Assembly (NCBI GenBank): GCA_944321505.1
Contig: CALULN010000013.1
Coordinates: forward strand, 1 to 64,000
DNA from: Candidatus Methanomethylophilaceae archaeon
GTDB lineage: Archaea > Thermoplasmatota > Thermoplasmata > Methanomassiliicoccales > Methanomethylophilaceae
Length of the DNA stretch: 64,000 nucleotides
Direction of reading: 5' to 3'
Shown here: in pieces, positions 15,117-23,612 of the stretch
Layout: each line of letters begins with the position of its first letter
Numbering within the stretch: the stretch's first letter is position 1
Notes under the pieces: model-generated
What the model saw: the letters and a program-made list of their open reading frames with translations, nothing else
The model's database searches: none
Told to the model about the DNA's origin: nothing
Position numbers and translations under genes: made by a program

Positions 15117-15380
15117 ATGGCAGAAGAGATCGAGAGGATAATGACCGTGCCCCTCAGGGCCACCAAGATGGCGCCCCGCACCCGCAGGGCGAACCGCGCC
15201 GTGAAGGAGGTCAGGGACTTCGTCCAGAGGCACATGAAGGCCGAAGAGGGCAAGGTCTGGATTGACACCTCCGTCAACGAGAAGATCTGGGCCAGGGGCA
15301 TCCAGAACCCCCCCAGCAGGATCATCGTCAAGGCAGTCAAGTTCGAGGACGGCCTTGTCGAGGTCACCCTGGCGGAGTGA
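15117..15380 (+). CDS. rpl31e: 50S ribosomal protein L31e
   Basis: An 87-residue archaeal/eukaryotic large-subunit protein located around the tunnel exit. Signature segments are RIMTVPLRATKMAPRTRRANRA and KAEEGKVWIDTSVNEKIWARGIQNPP. The ATG at 15117 has AAGGAGTGA just upstream, inside the end of rpl39e; the upstream in-frame ATG (15084) would overlap rpl39e and is rejected. Coupled to eif6 downstream by a 5-base gap. Confidence 0.96.
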   Translation: MAEEIERIMTVPLRATKMAPRTRRANRAVKEVRDFVQRHMKAEEGKVWIDTSVNEKIWARGIQNPPSRIIVKAVKFEDGLVEVTLAE

Positions 15381-15385
15381 TCGGG

Positions 15386-16045
15386 ATGATGCGCATCTCC
15401 CGCCAGGCCGGCACCCCCAGCATCGGGGTCTTCGCAAGGGTCAGCGAGAGCTGCGCATTCATCGCCAACGACCTCGACGGCGGATTCGCCGACGAGGTCT
15501 CACTCGCCCTCGGCGTGGAATGCATCCGCACATCCGTGGCCGGATCCTTCGTGGTCGGGTCCCTGATGGCGGCCAACTCCAACGGGGCCGTGGTCTCCGG
15601 ACTGGCAGAGCAGTCCGAGCTGGACAGGATCCGCAGGGTCCTGCCGGTGGCCACCCTGGAGGACCGGTTCAACGCCGCGGGCAACAACATCCTTGTCAAC
15701 GACAACGGGGCCATCGTCAACCCCGAGCTCAGCGATGAGGAGATCCGCAACGTGTCCGACGCCCTGGGCGTCGAGTGCGTCCGCGGCACCATCGCCGGCA
15801 TCCAGACCGTCGGAGCGGTCTGCCTGGCCACCAACCTGGGTGCGGCGGTCCACCCCGGAGCCACCTCCGAGGACCTGGAGCTCATAAAGGACGTGCTGAA
15901 GGTGGAGGCCGTGCGCACCACCCTCAACCACGGCGTTCGCACCGTGTCCGCCTGCGCCCTGGCCAACTCCAAAGGCGCGCTCGTAGGCGACCTCACCACC
16001 CCCATCGAGATGGGGAAGCTGGAGGACGCCCTGGCGCTGTACTAG
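15386..16045 (+). CDS. eif6: Translation initiation factor 6 (aIF6)
   Basis: A 219-residue ribosome anti-association factor that binds the large subunit near L14 and keeps immature or inactive subunits apart. It shows the fivefold pseudosymmetric repeat of the family: SIGVFARVSESCAFI, NSNGAVVSGLAEQSEL, NNILVNDNGAIVNPELSDEE, TNLGAAVHPGATSED and NSKGALVGDLTTPIE. The length is typical. The ATG at 15386 follows GGAGTGA by 5 bases; a second ATG follows directly. The stop codon (16043-16045) overlaps the stop of the convergent hydrolase gene. Confidence 0.96.
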   Translation: MMRISRQAGTPSIGVFARVSESCAFIANDLDGGFADEVSLALGVECIRTSVAGSFVVGSLMAANSNGAVVSGLAEQSELDRIRRVLPVATLEDRFNAAGNNILVNDNGAIVNPELSDEEIRNVSDALGVECVRGTIAGIQTVGAVCLATNLGAAVHPGATSEDLELIKDVLKVEAVRTTLNHGVRTVSACALANSKGALVGDLTTPIEMGKLEDALALY

Positions 16046-16686
16046 CTGCGGTCGAAGACCCAGCACTCCTTCCTGTCCGGCAGCTCGTCCTTCGTTATGT
16101 CCACGGAGTTGCCCACGTACTCCACGAACTCCGGCGGGATCATGTCCAGGAACCCGTCTATGTCCGCCACCGGCAGGGTCAGCCCGCCGACCCGGTAGTG
16201 CATCGGCACGATTATCCTGGGGTTCACCTCCTCGATGAACCTCCTGACCTCCGGGAGCTCCATTGTGTATACCCCGCCGATGGGGAGGAAGAGGAAATCC
16301 ACCTCCCGGATGGCGTTGAGGACCTTATGGTTCGGTATGGCCCCCAGATCGCCGCAGTGGCAGAGGGTAATACCCTCCGCCGTGAAGCGGTACATTGTGT
16401 TCATCCCGCGCTTGGCTCCATTGACATCGTCATGGTACGTGGACAGCCCGTAGAACGGGATGCCGCGGAACTCGAACCTGCCGTTGCGGGCGAGCGCCGA
16501 CTTGAAGTTCCCGTTGATGGTGCGGGATGCGTTGTGATCGTAATGATCGTGGGTCATCAGGACGAGGTCCGCCGTGGCGGACGGCACCTTGATCCCCAGG
16601 GACTTCCCGTCGTGGGGGTCTATCACTATGGTTGTGTCCCCGGTGGTCACCTCGAAGCAGGAATGCCCGTGCCACTTTATGCGCAT
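16042..16686 (-). CDS. Metallo-beta-lactamase-fold metal-dependent hydrolase
   Basis: A 214-residue MBL-fold enzyme. The opening MRIKWHGHSCFEV and the HxHxDH motif THDHYDHN (about residues 45-52) bind two metal ions; further histidine ligands appear in LCHCGDLG and VPMHYRVGG. It resembles the UPF0173/L-ascorbate-lactonase-like group of small MBL hydrolases, whose substrates in archaea are unknown. The last codon overlaps the eif6 stop on the other strand. A divergent leaderless promoter region separates it from the DUF373 gene, including a C/G alternating inverted repeat at 16740-16759. Confidence 0.85.
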   Translation of the reverse strand: MRIKWHGHSCFEVTTGDTTIVIDPHDGKSLGIKVPSATADLVLMTHDHYDHNASRTINGNFKSALARNGRFEFRGIPFYGLSTYHDDVNGAKRGMNTMYRFTAEGITLCHCGDLGAIPNHKVLNAIREVDFLFLPIGGVYTMELPEVRRFIEEVNPRIIVPMHYRVGGLTLPVADIDGFLDMIPPEFVEYVGNSVDITKDELPDRKECWVFDRS

Positions 16687-16796
16687 AGGGTCTGAAGATG
16701 CGTGTACACGAATTATCCTTTCGGACCGCGGCTCATATGCGCGCGCCGTCCCGCGCGCGTGAAGGTTATTAACGCCCTAGGATGTACACCGTCACG

Positions 16797-17942
16797 ATGA
16801 AGACTCTGGTCCTGGCGGTAGACAGGGACAACGATTACGGGGAGAAAGCCAACGTCCCCACGCCGGTCATCGGACTGGACGACTGCCTCAACGCCGCCAT
16901 GATGCTCGGGATCGCCGACCCCGAGGACTCCGACGTCAACGGCCTCCTGGCCGCCATACAGACCTACAAGGAGATCATGGAGGACTCCAGAGGCGTCAAG
17001 GGCAGGGAGGCGGAGATCGCCCTCATCTGCGGCGACCGCAAGGTGGGCCACCGCTCCGACTACGCCGTCATCGACCAGCTGGACGAGGTGCTGGAGAAAG
17101 TCAGACCCGACAGGGTCATCCTTGTGGGAGACGGCGCCGAGGACGAGTACATCTACCCCGTCATCACCTCCCGCGTGCAGGTGGACTCCGTCAGAAAGGT
17201 CTACGTCAAGCAGGCGCCGGGGGTGGAGGGCACGCTGTACATCATCTCCAGGATGATGAGGGACGCCGACAAGAGGAAGCGCTTCCTGGTTCCGCTGGGA
17301 GGCCTCTTCCTGCTGATCGGCCTGATATTCATCTTCGAGGGGCTGTACGCCTACATGATCACCGGCGACGGCTCCTACATCTACACGCAGACCTGGCCCA
17401 TCCTCTCCCTCATACTCGGCATCATGCTGCTGATGTACGGGTACAACATCATGGACCGCTTCATCCAGGGATTCGAGGACCTCGGCAAGAACATCAAGAG
17501 CGGCGACATCACCATCACATTCAGCATCATCGCCTTCGGCCTGCTGGCCACCGGCATCGCCATGGGGGCCTACTCCATATGGAACATCCAGACCGGGGAC
17601 ACCCTCTACCTGATCGTCCAGTTCTGCTCCTACGCCATGTGGCCCATCATCCTGTCCATGGTCTTCAGTGACGGCGGCAAGGTCATGAAGACCTACCTCT
17701 CCATGAGGAAGATCAACAGGAGCTTCATGGTGGGCACCATCGCCGTCATCGGCATCGGATTCATCCTCCAGGGCGTCCTGGACCTCATCAAGGTGCTCAT
17801 GGGCTACGGCGAGATCGGCAGCCCCCTCATCACCCTGGAGATAATCATCGGCGTAGGGTTCCTTGTGGCATCCTCCGTCCTCCAGACCACATTCAGCAGG
17901 TACTTCCGCTCCCTGCACGGTGAGACAGATGAAGTACAGTGA
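16797..17942 (+). CDS. DUF373 family membrane protein
   Basis: A 381-residue archaeal protein of unknown function. A soluble N-terminal half (TLVLAVDRDNDYGEKANVPTP, GDRKVGHRSDYAVIDQLDEVL, RVILVGDGAEDEYIYPVI) is followed by about six transmembrane segments from residue 160 (for example GLFLLIGLIFIFEGLYAYMI, ILSLILGIMLLMYGYNIM, ITFSIIAFGLLATGIAMGAY). The ATG at 16797 is chosen because a TATA element (GTTATTAAC, 16765-16773) lies about 27 bases upstream and would give a leaderless mRNA; an in-frame ATG sits at 16782. mptE starts inside its last codons, so they are co-transcribed. Confidence 0.85.
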   Translation: MKTLVLAVDRDNDYGEKANVPTPVIGLDDCLNAAMMLGIADPEDSDVNGLLAAIQTYKEIMEDSRGVKGREAEIALICGDRKVGHRSDYAVIDQLDEVLEKVRPDRVILVGDGAEDEYIYPVITSRVQVDSVRKVYVKQAPGVEGTLYIISRMMRDADKRKRFLVPLGGLFLLIGLIFIFEGLYAYMITGDGSYIYTQTWPILSLILGIMLLMYGYNIMDRFIQGFEDLGKNIKSGDITITFSIIAFGLLATGIAMGAYSIWNIQTGDTLYLIVQFCSYAMWPIILSMVFSDGGKVMKTYLSMRKINRSFMVGTIAVIGIGFILQGVLDLIKVLMGYGEIGSPLITLEIIIGVGFLVASSVLQTTFSRYFRSLHGETDEVQ

Positions 17943-18573
17943 CTGGGACCCGGTGTACCGGGAGATCCTTGACGACATGGGCTACTCCCGCACCGAGGAC
18001 GAGGCCTGTGCCAGGCTCCTGAAGGCGCTGATGGCCAACGCCGATCTGGTGGACCCGGACGACCTTGTGTTCGGGGACACGGTTGCGGTCATCGGCCCCG
18101 CCCACCCCTGCCTTGAGGATCTGGAGGGCAGGACGGTCATATCCGCCGGTTCGGCGACAGAGGCCCTGTGCTCCGCCGGACTGGTTCCCGACTACGTGGT
18201 CACAGACCTGGACGGAGACATAGACTGCCAGATAGCCATGTCCCGCAGGGGTGCGGTGACGTACATCCACGCCCACGGGGACAACGCCGACCTGGTGATG
18301 CGCTACGCCAGGGAGTTCACCGGACCGGTGGTCCTCACCACCCAGTCGCGGCCGGACCTGGTGCTCCACAACTTCGGAGGGTTCACCGACGGCGACCGCG
18401 CGGTATGCATAGCCAGGGAGAGAGGGTGCTCGATCGAGCTCAGGGGATTCGACTTCAGGCATCCCTGCACTAAGGACGGCTCGGACCCGGCTGTGAAGAT
18501 GAGGAAGCTGGGATGGGCCGAGAGGATCATCGTCCCGGACTCCCCGGACATCGTCAGAATACCACCGCAATGA
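17929..18573 (+). CDS. mptE: 6-hydroxymethylpterin diphosphokinase MptE-like protein
   Basis: A 214-residue protein of the archaeal DUF115/MptE family. MptE activates 6-hydroxymethyl-7,8-dihydropterin with ATP in the synthesis of tetrahydromethanopterin, the one-carbon carrier of methanogens. Visible motifs: VAVIGPAHPCLEDL, ISAGSATEALCSAG, PDYVVTDLDGDI (metal-binding aspartates), THHAHGDN-type segment read as YIHAHGDNADLV, and GFTDGDRAVCIA. The ATG at 17929 overlaps DUF373 by 14 bases and follows GGTGAG. Its 3' end overlaps the convergent M50 protease gene by 20 bases. Confidence 0.87.
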   Translation: MKYSDWDPVYREILDDMGYSRTEDEACARLLKALMANADLVDPDDLVFGDTVAVIGPAHPCLEDLEGRTVISAGSATEALCSAGLVPDYVVTDLDGDIDCQIAMSRRGAVTYIHAHGDNADLVMRYAREFTGPVVLTTQSRPDLVLHNFGGFTDGDRAVCIARERGCSIELRGFDFRHPCTKDGSDPAVKMRKLGWAERIIVPDSPDIVRIPPQ

Positions 18574-20101
18574 CCACCAGCAGCATTATGCCCAGCATGG
18601 CGTAGGTCACCATGGCGCACACGGGATCCGCTATGCGGTCCCTCTCCTCCTGGGTCTTCCTGCCGGCCCTCTCCAGCACCCAGTCGACGCCTCCCCTGAA
18701 CAGGTGCCCTCCGTCGAAGGGCAGGCCGGGGAGGGCGTTGGATATGGCCAGGACCATACTGAGCCAGAAGATCCAGTAGATCACGTAGATCAGCACCCAG
18801 AACACGTCGTCCGGCATGAATGTGCAGTCGTACCACCAGGTGACGTCCTGGGGGACCGGAGAGAAACCGTTCAGCGGGGCGCTGATGTACGACAGCAGGG
18901 ACAGCGCGCCGGAGGATACGCCGTCGGCGCCGTTCAGAGGGTTTATGCCCTCCTGAAGCACCATGTGCGGGGTGGTGAAGGTGAATCCCGACAGCGATGT
19001 GGATATACCAAGGTACCCCACGGATCCGGAGCTGGACAGCACCGCCTCCCTCACGTGGTGGTCCGTACCGTCGAAGTAGCGCACCGATACGGTGTCTCCC
19101 GGGGACGTGGTCTGCATGAATGACGTGAAGTCAGAGGGCACCGCCACCGGCCGCATCGCCTCCCCGGCCTTCCCGATGCCGGTGACGAACATCCCCTTCT
19201 CCAGGCCGATGGCGTATGCCGGAGACACCGACACCACAGCCTCCACCTGGGCCCCCAGATGCAACACCCTTTCATACCGCACGTCCTTGTAGACGTACCC
19301 GACGGTGCAGGTGAGCACATCGGTCGAGGCCTTCTCGCGCAGTATGCTCTCGAAGGATGCGTAGTCGGTCACCTCCTCGCCGTCCACATCGCATATGACC
19401 GCAGACGTGGGTATCCCGGACCCGTATGCTTCGGAACCATCGCTGACGGCATAGACCGCCGGCATGTCGGAGTACTCCGAGGTGACGCCGGCGGACAGCG
19501 CCGCGAACATAACCGCGAAGAGCGCCACCGCCGCCAGGAAGTTGGTGGTTATGCCGGCGGCGAAGATGTCCATCCTCGCCCTGCGGGGGGCCTTCTCGAT
19601 GTCGTCGCTGTTCAGCTCCACGAACGCCCCCAGGGGGATGACGCAGTACTGCAGCCCGGAGTGCTCCACACCCACGCCGTTGGCCCGGCTCTGGATGCCA
19701 TGAGCCAGCTCATGCATGATCATAGCCACCACCAGGCCGATTATCCCGTACACCAGCGGGAGCATCGGGTTCAGCCCCGGGATGGCGAGAGCGTACTCGA
19801 TGCCCAGCCCGTCCGACCGCATCGCCTGGGGCAGGAATATCAGGTCGATAATGAGGATGACCGCGATGACCGCCATCAGGGCGAAGGACACCGCCATCGA
19901 CACCCGACCCATGATCCTCCAGAAGCGGGTGTGCTTCGCCAGACGGTCCATCATCCTGAGGCCCCAGGGGGTCCTCAGCATGATCACCGGCCCCCATGTG
20001 ACCACTCCCCTCTCCTGCAGGCGCGGGGAGCGGCGCACCGCGTAGAATATCATCACGTAGACCGCGAAAAGGATGAGCAGGACCAGCGCGACAGTACTCA
20101 A
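18554..20101 (-). CDS. M50 family site-2-type membrane metalloprotease with PDZ domain
   Basis: A 515-residue intramembrane zinc protease. Membrane segments occur at about 3-20, 66-90 and 113-130. The zinc motif HELAH (residues 130-134) sits in a membrane helix. The central extracytoplasmic part (about 225-400) includes a PDZ-like region (AYAIGLEKGMFVTGIGKAGEAM). The C-terminal helix carries LPGLPFDGGHLFRGGVD, with the third metal ligand (Asp). Such proteases cleave membrane-bound regulators or leftover signal peptides. The start is TTG at 20101, with GGGTG 5 bases upstream. A TATA element is near 20136. Overlaps mptE tail to tail. Confidence 0.9.
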   Translation of the reverse strand: MSTVALVLLILFAVYVMIFYAVRRSPRLQERGVVTWGPVIMLRTPWGLRMMDRLAKHTRFWRIMGRVSMAVSFALMAVIAVILIIDLIFLPQAMRSDGLGIEYALAIPGLNPMLPLVYGIIGLVVAMIMHELAHGIQSRANGVGVEHSGLQYCVIPLGAFVELNSDDIEKAPRRARMDIFAAGITTNFLAAVALFAVMFAALSAGVTSEYSDMPAVYAVSDGSEAYGSGIPTSAVICDVDGEEVTDYASFESILREKASTDVLTCTVGYVYKDVRYERVLHLGAQVEAVVSVSPAYAIGLEKGMFVTGIGKAGEAMRPVAVPSDFTSFMQTTSPGDTVSVRYFDGTDHHVREAVLSSSGSVGYLGISTSLSGFTFTTPHMVLQEGINPLNGADGVSSGALSLLSYISAPLNGFSPVPQDVTWWYDCTFMPDDVFWVLIYVIYWIFWLSMVLAISNALPGLPFDGGHLFRGGVDWVLERAGRKTQEERDRIADPVCAMVTYAMLGIMLLVVIAVVF

Positions 20102-20210
20102 CAGGGCACCCGCTCACCCATCCCCACTACGGATATTTAACCATAGCCAGCACCCGAGGGCAAGGTGACCCCAGCTAACTATAAGTCACATGATTGCATA
20201 GTCCGCGACA

Positions 20211-21191
20211 ATGGACCTCCTGCCGATAGTAGATGCCATAAGGACATTCCCGGGCGTCACCAGGAAGAACGCCATCCACGAGATCGTCCGCCTCCTGCCC
20301 ACCGGCTCGTTCGTGAACGTGGCGGCCTCGGAGGGAGAGGACGCCGCCGCCATCGAGTTCGGCGACGACTACATACTCTTCGCCACCGACGGCATAATGG
20401 AGTCGCTGGTGAAGACGGATCCGTTCAGCGCAGGATACTACGCCGTCCTGGTCAACGTCAACGACATCGCGGCCATGGGCGGGAAGCCCCTGGCAATGGT
20501 GGATGTCATGTCCATCAAGGAGGAGCGCATCTGCTCCCAGATCCTCAGGGGCATGGAGAGGGCGGTCCGCAAGTTCAACGTGCCCATCGTCGGCGGCCAC
20601 ACCCATCCGGACTGCCAGTACCAGGCCATCGACATATCCATCATCGGCTCGGTCCCGAAGACCGACCTCATAAGGAGCAGCGACGCCAGGCCCGGCGACG
20701 ACATCGTCTTCGTCATGGACCTGGACGGATACTACCCATCCAACCTCCCCGCGGTCTGGGACACCACCACCCGCAAGGACGACGGCATCGTCCAGGCGCA
20801 GATGGCGGCCATGTGCACCGTCGGGAAGGAGCATCTGGCCCATTCGGCCAAGGATATGAGCAACCCCGGATGCATAGGCACCCTGGGCATGATGCTGGAG
20901 ACGTCCGGCATGGGCGGATGGGTGGATGTGGACAGGATCCCCGTCCCCGAGGGGTGCAGCGACTTCATACAGTGGATCCTCGCCTACCAGGGATGCGGCT
21001 TCGTCTTCGCCTGCCCTCCCGAGTGCTCGCAGAGGATCGTCGACATATTCTCGGAAGTGGGATGCGCCGGCGCGGTCGTCGGCAAAGTGGAGGACAGCCA
21101 CAGGCTCACCCTGGTCTCCGGCGGCGAGAAGGCGGTCCTGTTCGACTTCAGCATGGACATCATAACCGGCTGCAGGCCCAAGAAAGATTGA
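20211..21191 (+). CDS. Methanogenesis marker protein 2 (AIR synthase/SelD-related)
   Basis: A 326-residue ATP-binding protein of the PurM/SelD/ThiL/HypE fold. Diagnostic parts: the N-terminal Gly/Asp-rich GEDAAAIEFGDDYILFATDG with its ATP-Mg2+ aspartates, VNVNDIAAMGGKPLAMVDVMS, and IVGGHTHPDCQYQAIDISI. This architecture matches methanogenesis marker protein 2, found almost only in methanogens. The phosphorylated substrate is not known. The ATG at 20211 lies about 28 bases after a TATA element (AACTATAAGT), so the message is probably leaderless. The 3' end touches the SRP RNA gene on the opposite strand. Confidence 0.88.
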   Translation: MDLLPIVDAIRTFPGVTRKNAIHEIVRLLPTGSFVNVAASEGEDAAAIEFGDDYILFATDGIMESLVKTDPFSAGYYAVLVNVNDIAAMGGKPLAMVDVMSIKEERICSQILRGMERAVRKFNVPIVGGHTHPDCQYQAIDISIIGSVPKTDLIRSSDARPGDDIVFVMDLDGYYPSNLPAVWDTTTRKDDGIVQAQMAAMCTVGKEHLAHSAKDMSNPGCIGTLGMMLETSGMGGWVDVDRIPVPEGCSDFIQWILAYQGCGFVFACPPECSQRIVDIFSEVGCAGAVVGKVEDSHRLTLVSGGEKAVLFDFSMDIITGCRPKKD

Positions 21192-21192
21192 G

Positions 21193-21503
21193 TGCCGAGC
21201 CACAGGGGTTGATGAGACTTCCGACACGGGTTTGCCACTTCGTTCCTCGACCCCGCTACCCTGCGAGCGTCCGTAGCCCGCGGTAAGGCTGCTCCCGTCA
21301 GGGCCTGACCCGGTCTCCGCGGTTAACACGACTCCGGCTGCCCTCCGGCAGCCGCCGAACGTGAACGCAGACCCCGCAAGACAGGATCTCATAGTCACTC
21401 CGTGGGCCCGCACCTTCTGTCAGCACCGTCCCCTGCTGTCACCTCCGCATATTGACGGTTTCGGTATACAAGGATACGCCAAACATCCCGGTCTAGCCCG
21501 ACG
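21193..21503 (-). ncRNA. ffs: Signal recognition particle (7S) RNA, archaeal type
   Basis: About 311 bases on the minus strand. Helix 1 closes the molecule: GTCGGGCT (21502-21495) with GGCTCGGC (21201-21194). The Alu domain follows, with a TGTAT (UGUNR) motif after CCGGG-ATGTTTGGC. Helix 8 is the SRP54-binding element, with GTCAGG on one side and GGGAGCAGC on the other. Its apex is CCC-TGAC-GGG (loop at 21297-21300), a URRC-type tetraloop instead of the usual GGAA. A TATA box (GATTAAATAC, 21532-21523) lies 25 bases before position 21503. SRP54 is encoded at 51321-52676. Ends are inferred to within a few bases. Confidence 0.93.
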
Positions 21504-21522
21504 GACGGCCGATGCCGTCCGC

Positions 21523-21532
21523 TGTATTTAAT
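21523..21532 (-). promoter_or_regulatory. TATA box of the SRP RNA gene
   Basis: Minus-strand GATTAAATAC, centred near 21528, is 25 bases before the 5' strand of SRP RNA helix 1. This agreement between an independent promoter call and the RNA fold supports both ends. Confidence 0.75.
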
Positions 21533-21544
21533 CTATCGGGGGGA

Positions 21545-22846
21545 TCACTCGTATTTCCTGTTGTCGGTGACGTGCTTGGACTTCCCCTCGAACCTCTCAA
21601 GGGTGCCGGGGAGGACCAGCTTCACCTCGGCCTTGATGTTGAGGATCTCCTTCAGGCGGCGGTCCAGCTGGTTGGCCATCTTGGTGAGCTCCACCATATC
21701 CTCGGTGAGGCTCTCCTCGTTGAGCTCGGCCTCCACCACCAGACGGTCCATGTAGTTCTTGTTGTCCAATGTGAGATGGTAGAACGGGCTGAGGAACGGC
21801 ATCTCACCGATGACCGCCTCGATCTGCGACGGGAACACGTTGATCCCGCGGACCACCAGCATGTCGTCGGTCCTTCCGGACAGCCTCTGCAGCCTGGGGT
21901 GGGTCCTGCCGCACTTGCAGACCCCCCACTCCAGAGAGGAGATGTCCCCGATCCTGTACCTGATCAGCGGGAAGGCCTCCTTCTGGAGCATGGTGACCAC
22001 TATGGCGCCCCGCTCCCCGTCCTTCACGGGCTCGTCGTTGTCGTCCAGGATCTCGATCAGACACAGGTCCGCCCATATGTGCACCCCTGCCTGCTCTTCG
22101 CACTCCAGGAACATGGGTCCGCTGAACTCGCTGGCCCCGTAGCAGTTGTAGGCCTTGATGCCGGTGCGGTCCTCCAGCTTCTTCCTCATGGATTCGGACC
22201 AGGGCTCACCGCCGGCGATGGCCTTGCGGACCTTGGTGTCCCTGCGGATGTCCACTCCCCTCTGGTCGCAGACATCAGCAATATGAAAGAGGTACGACGG
22301 CGTGCCGGCCATGACGGTCACCGGCAGGTCGCACATAAGGTCGATCTGGCGGTTGGTGTTGCCGGTGCCGGTGGGCAGCACTGTGGCACCGATCCTCTCG
22401 CCCGCCGCGTGCACTCCCAGCCCGCCGGTGAACAGGCCGTATCCGTGGCTGTTCTCCAGCATGTCCTTGCGGGTCATCCCGAAGGAGGTCATGCCGCGGG
22501 CCAGGGACTCGGACCAGTTGTCCAGGTCCTTCTGGGTGTACCCGACCACGGTGGGCTTGCCGGTGGTGCCGGATGAGACATGCACTCTGACGAGGTCGTC
22601 GTAAGGCCTGACGAACAGTCCGTCGGGGTAATGGTCCCTCAGGTCGGTCTTCTTCATGAAGGGGAGCTTGCGGATGTCGTCCAGCGTCCTGATGTCCTCA
22701 GGCTTGACGCCTTTCTCGTCCATCCTCTTCCTGTAGAACTCGGAGTCCCGGTAGGTCCTCTTCACCAGGTCCTGCAGCAGCCTCAGCTGCATAGCCTTGA
22801 GATCCTCCACGGGCATAGTCTCAATCTCCTCGTTCCAGAAGGCCAT
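21545..22846 (-). CDS. paaK: Phenylacetate-CoA ligase (copy 1)
   Basis: A 433-residue adenylate-forming ligase that turns aryl acetates into aryl-acetyl-CoA with ATP. Motifs: the P-loop-like VHVSSGTTGKPTVVGYTQ, the second core motif NCYGASEFSGPMF, RYRIGDIS, and the zinc-like CKCGRTHPRLQRLSGRTDDMLVVRGINVFPSQIE. The ATG at 22846 follows GGAGTGA. It has its own TATA box (minus strand, near 22913) behind two tandem hairpins, so it is a separate unit from the copy at 25005-26303. Likely works with IorAB, where aryl-acetyl-CoA is product or substrate. Confidence 0.92.
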   Translation of the reverse strand: MAFWNEEIETMPVEDLKAMQLRLLQDLVKRTYRDSEFYRKRMDEKGVKPEDIRTLDDIRKLPFMKKTDLRDHYPDGLFVRPYDDLVRVHVSSGTTGKPTVVGYTQKDLDNWSESLARGMTSFGMTRKDMLENSHGYGLFTGGLGVHAAGERIGATVLPTGTGNTNRQIDLMCDLPVTVMAGTPSYLFHIADVCDQRGVDIRRDTKVRKAIAGGEPWSESMRKKLEDRTGIKAYNCYGASEFSGPMFLECEEQAGVHIWADLCLIEILDDNDEPVKDGERGAIVVTMLQKEAFPLIRYRIGDISSLEWGVCKCGRTHPRLQRLSGRTDDMLVVRGINVFPSQIEAVIGEMPFLSPFYHLTLDNKNYMDRLVVEAELNEESLTEDMVELTKMANQLDRRLKEILNIKAEVKLVLPGTLERFEGKSKHVTDNRKYE

Positions 22847-22922
22847 TTCATCACTCCGGTGTGCTCCGTGCCAGCAATTAGCACGGTAGTCCGCCCTATC
22901 GCGGACACGTTTATAAGAGTTG

Positions 22923-22964
22923 GCTTCCCGGCAACGCCGGGAAGCGGTTGACATGGATGTCAAC
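22923..22964 (-). terminator. Two tandem perfect hairpins after the paaK/EF1A-like operon
   Basis: Reading down the minus strand after the stop at 22967: first GTTGACAT (22947-22954)/ATGTCAAC (22957-22964) with a 2-base loop, then GCTTCCCGGC (22923-22932)/GCCGGGAAGC (22936-22945) with a 3-base loop. The second stem runs straight up to the TATA box of the downstream paaK, so the pair probably insulates the two units. Confidence 0.6.
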
Positions 22965-22966
22965 GG

Positions 22967-23608
22967 TCAAAGGGTGTCGATGAAACCGCGCCACTCGGAG
23001 GACCGCTCGCCGACGGTCAGCCTCGCCCCGCAGTAGGGGCAGGCCTTCAGGTCCATGACGCTGACGCCTCCGGGAGTGGGCATCACCTCGTGCCCCTTCA
23101 GCTTCAGTGCCTTGAACTCCTGCGCCGTCATCGTCATGGAGAACTCCGGCTCCGCCCCTTCGGGCACATCCGCCAGGGACACCGAGCCTGCGATCAGCGC
23201 ATCGAGCATCCTGCCGCAGCAGGCGCTCTCGGCATCGTCGCCGTTGAGGCGCAGGACGCCCAGAGGACGGGAGCGGAGCAGCATGCCGCGGAAATCCCCC
23301 AGACGGCTCCAGAGCTCTGCGCTCCTGCGGTCGCCCTCCGGGGACATGGCGGCGGTGTAGTAGAGCATCGACTTCCAAGGGTCCTTGGGCAGCGTCCCGT
23401 CCAGGTACATCCTGCCGAGGGACTCGCAGGCCTCCCTGTCGCCCTTGATGCTGTCCGCCAGGCCCCTGAGGATCTCCGCCGCATCGGCGGCCCTCCCCTC
23501 GGAGACCAGCTTCTCCGCCTCGGCCCTGCGGGAGGCGGCGTAACGGTCGTACGTCATGTCATCCGGGTAGCCGTAGAGCCTCCTGAGCTCCTGCTCCATG
23601 TCCGCCAT
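22967..23608 (-). CDS. Uncharacterised Sel1/TPR-like protein with C-terminal zinc ribbon
   Basis: A 213-residue protein that I cannot assign to a known function. Residues about 20-120 are helical with a Sel1-like repeat look (ADAAEILRGLADSIKGD, CESLGRMYLDGTLPKDPWKSMLYY, AELWSRLGDFRGMLL). The end has a CPYCGARL knuckle, with only one clear CxxC pair and a nearby CC (residues about 130-131). The ATG at 23608 has GGGTGAT upstream. It is the last gene of the minus-strand run paaK-ACT-EF1A-like-this gene, 4 bases behind the EF1A-like stop. A scaffold or adaptor role is a guess. Confidence 0.6.
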   Translation of the reverse strand: MADMEQELRRLYGYPDDMTYDRYAASRRAEAEKLVSEGRAADAAEILRGLADSIKGDREACESLGRMYLDGTLPKDPWKSMLYYTAAMSPEGDRRSAELWSRLGDFRGMLLRSRPLGVLRLNGDDAESACCGRMLDALIAGSVSLADVPEGAEPEFSMTMTAQEFKALKLKGHEVMPTPGGVSVMDLKACPYCGARLTVGERSSEWRGFIDTL

Positions 23609-23612
23609 GGGA

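Noticed and set aside
16740-16759. CGCGCGC/GCGCGCG inverted repeat as a regulatory site
   Set aside because: Simple alternating CG sequence upstream of the DUF373 TATA box; could form unusual DNA, but nothing specific supports a regulatory role.
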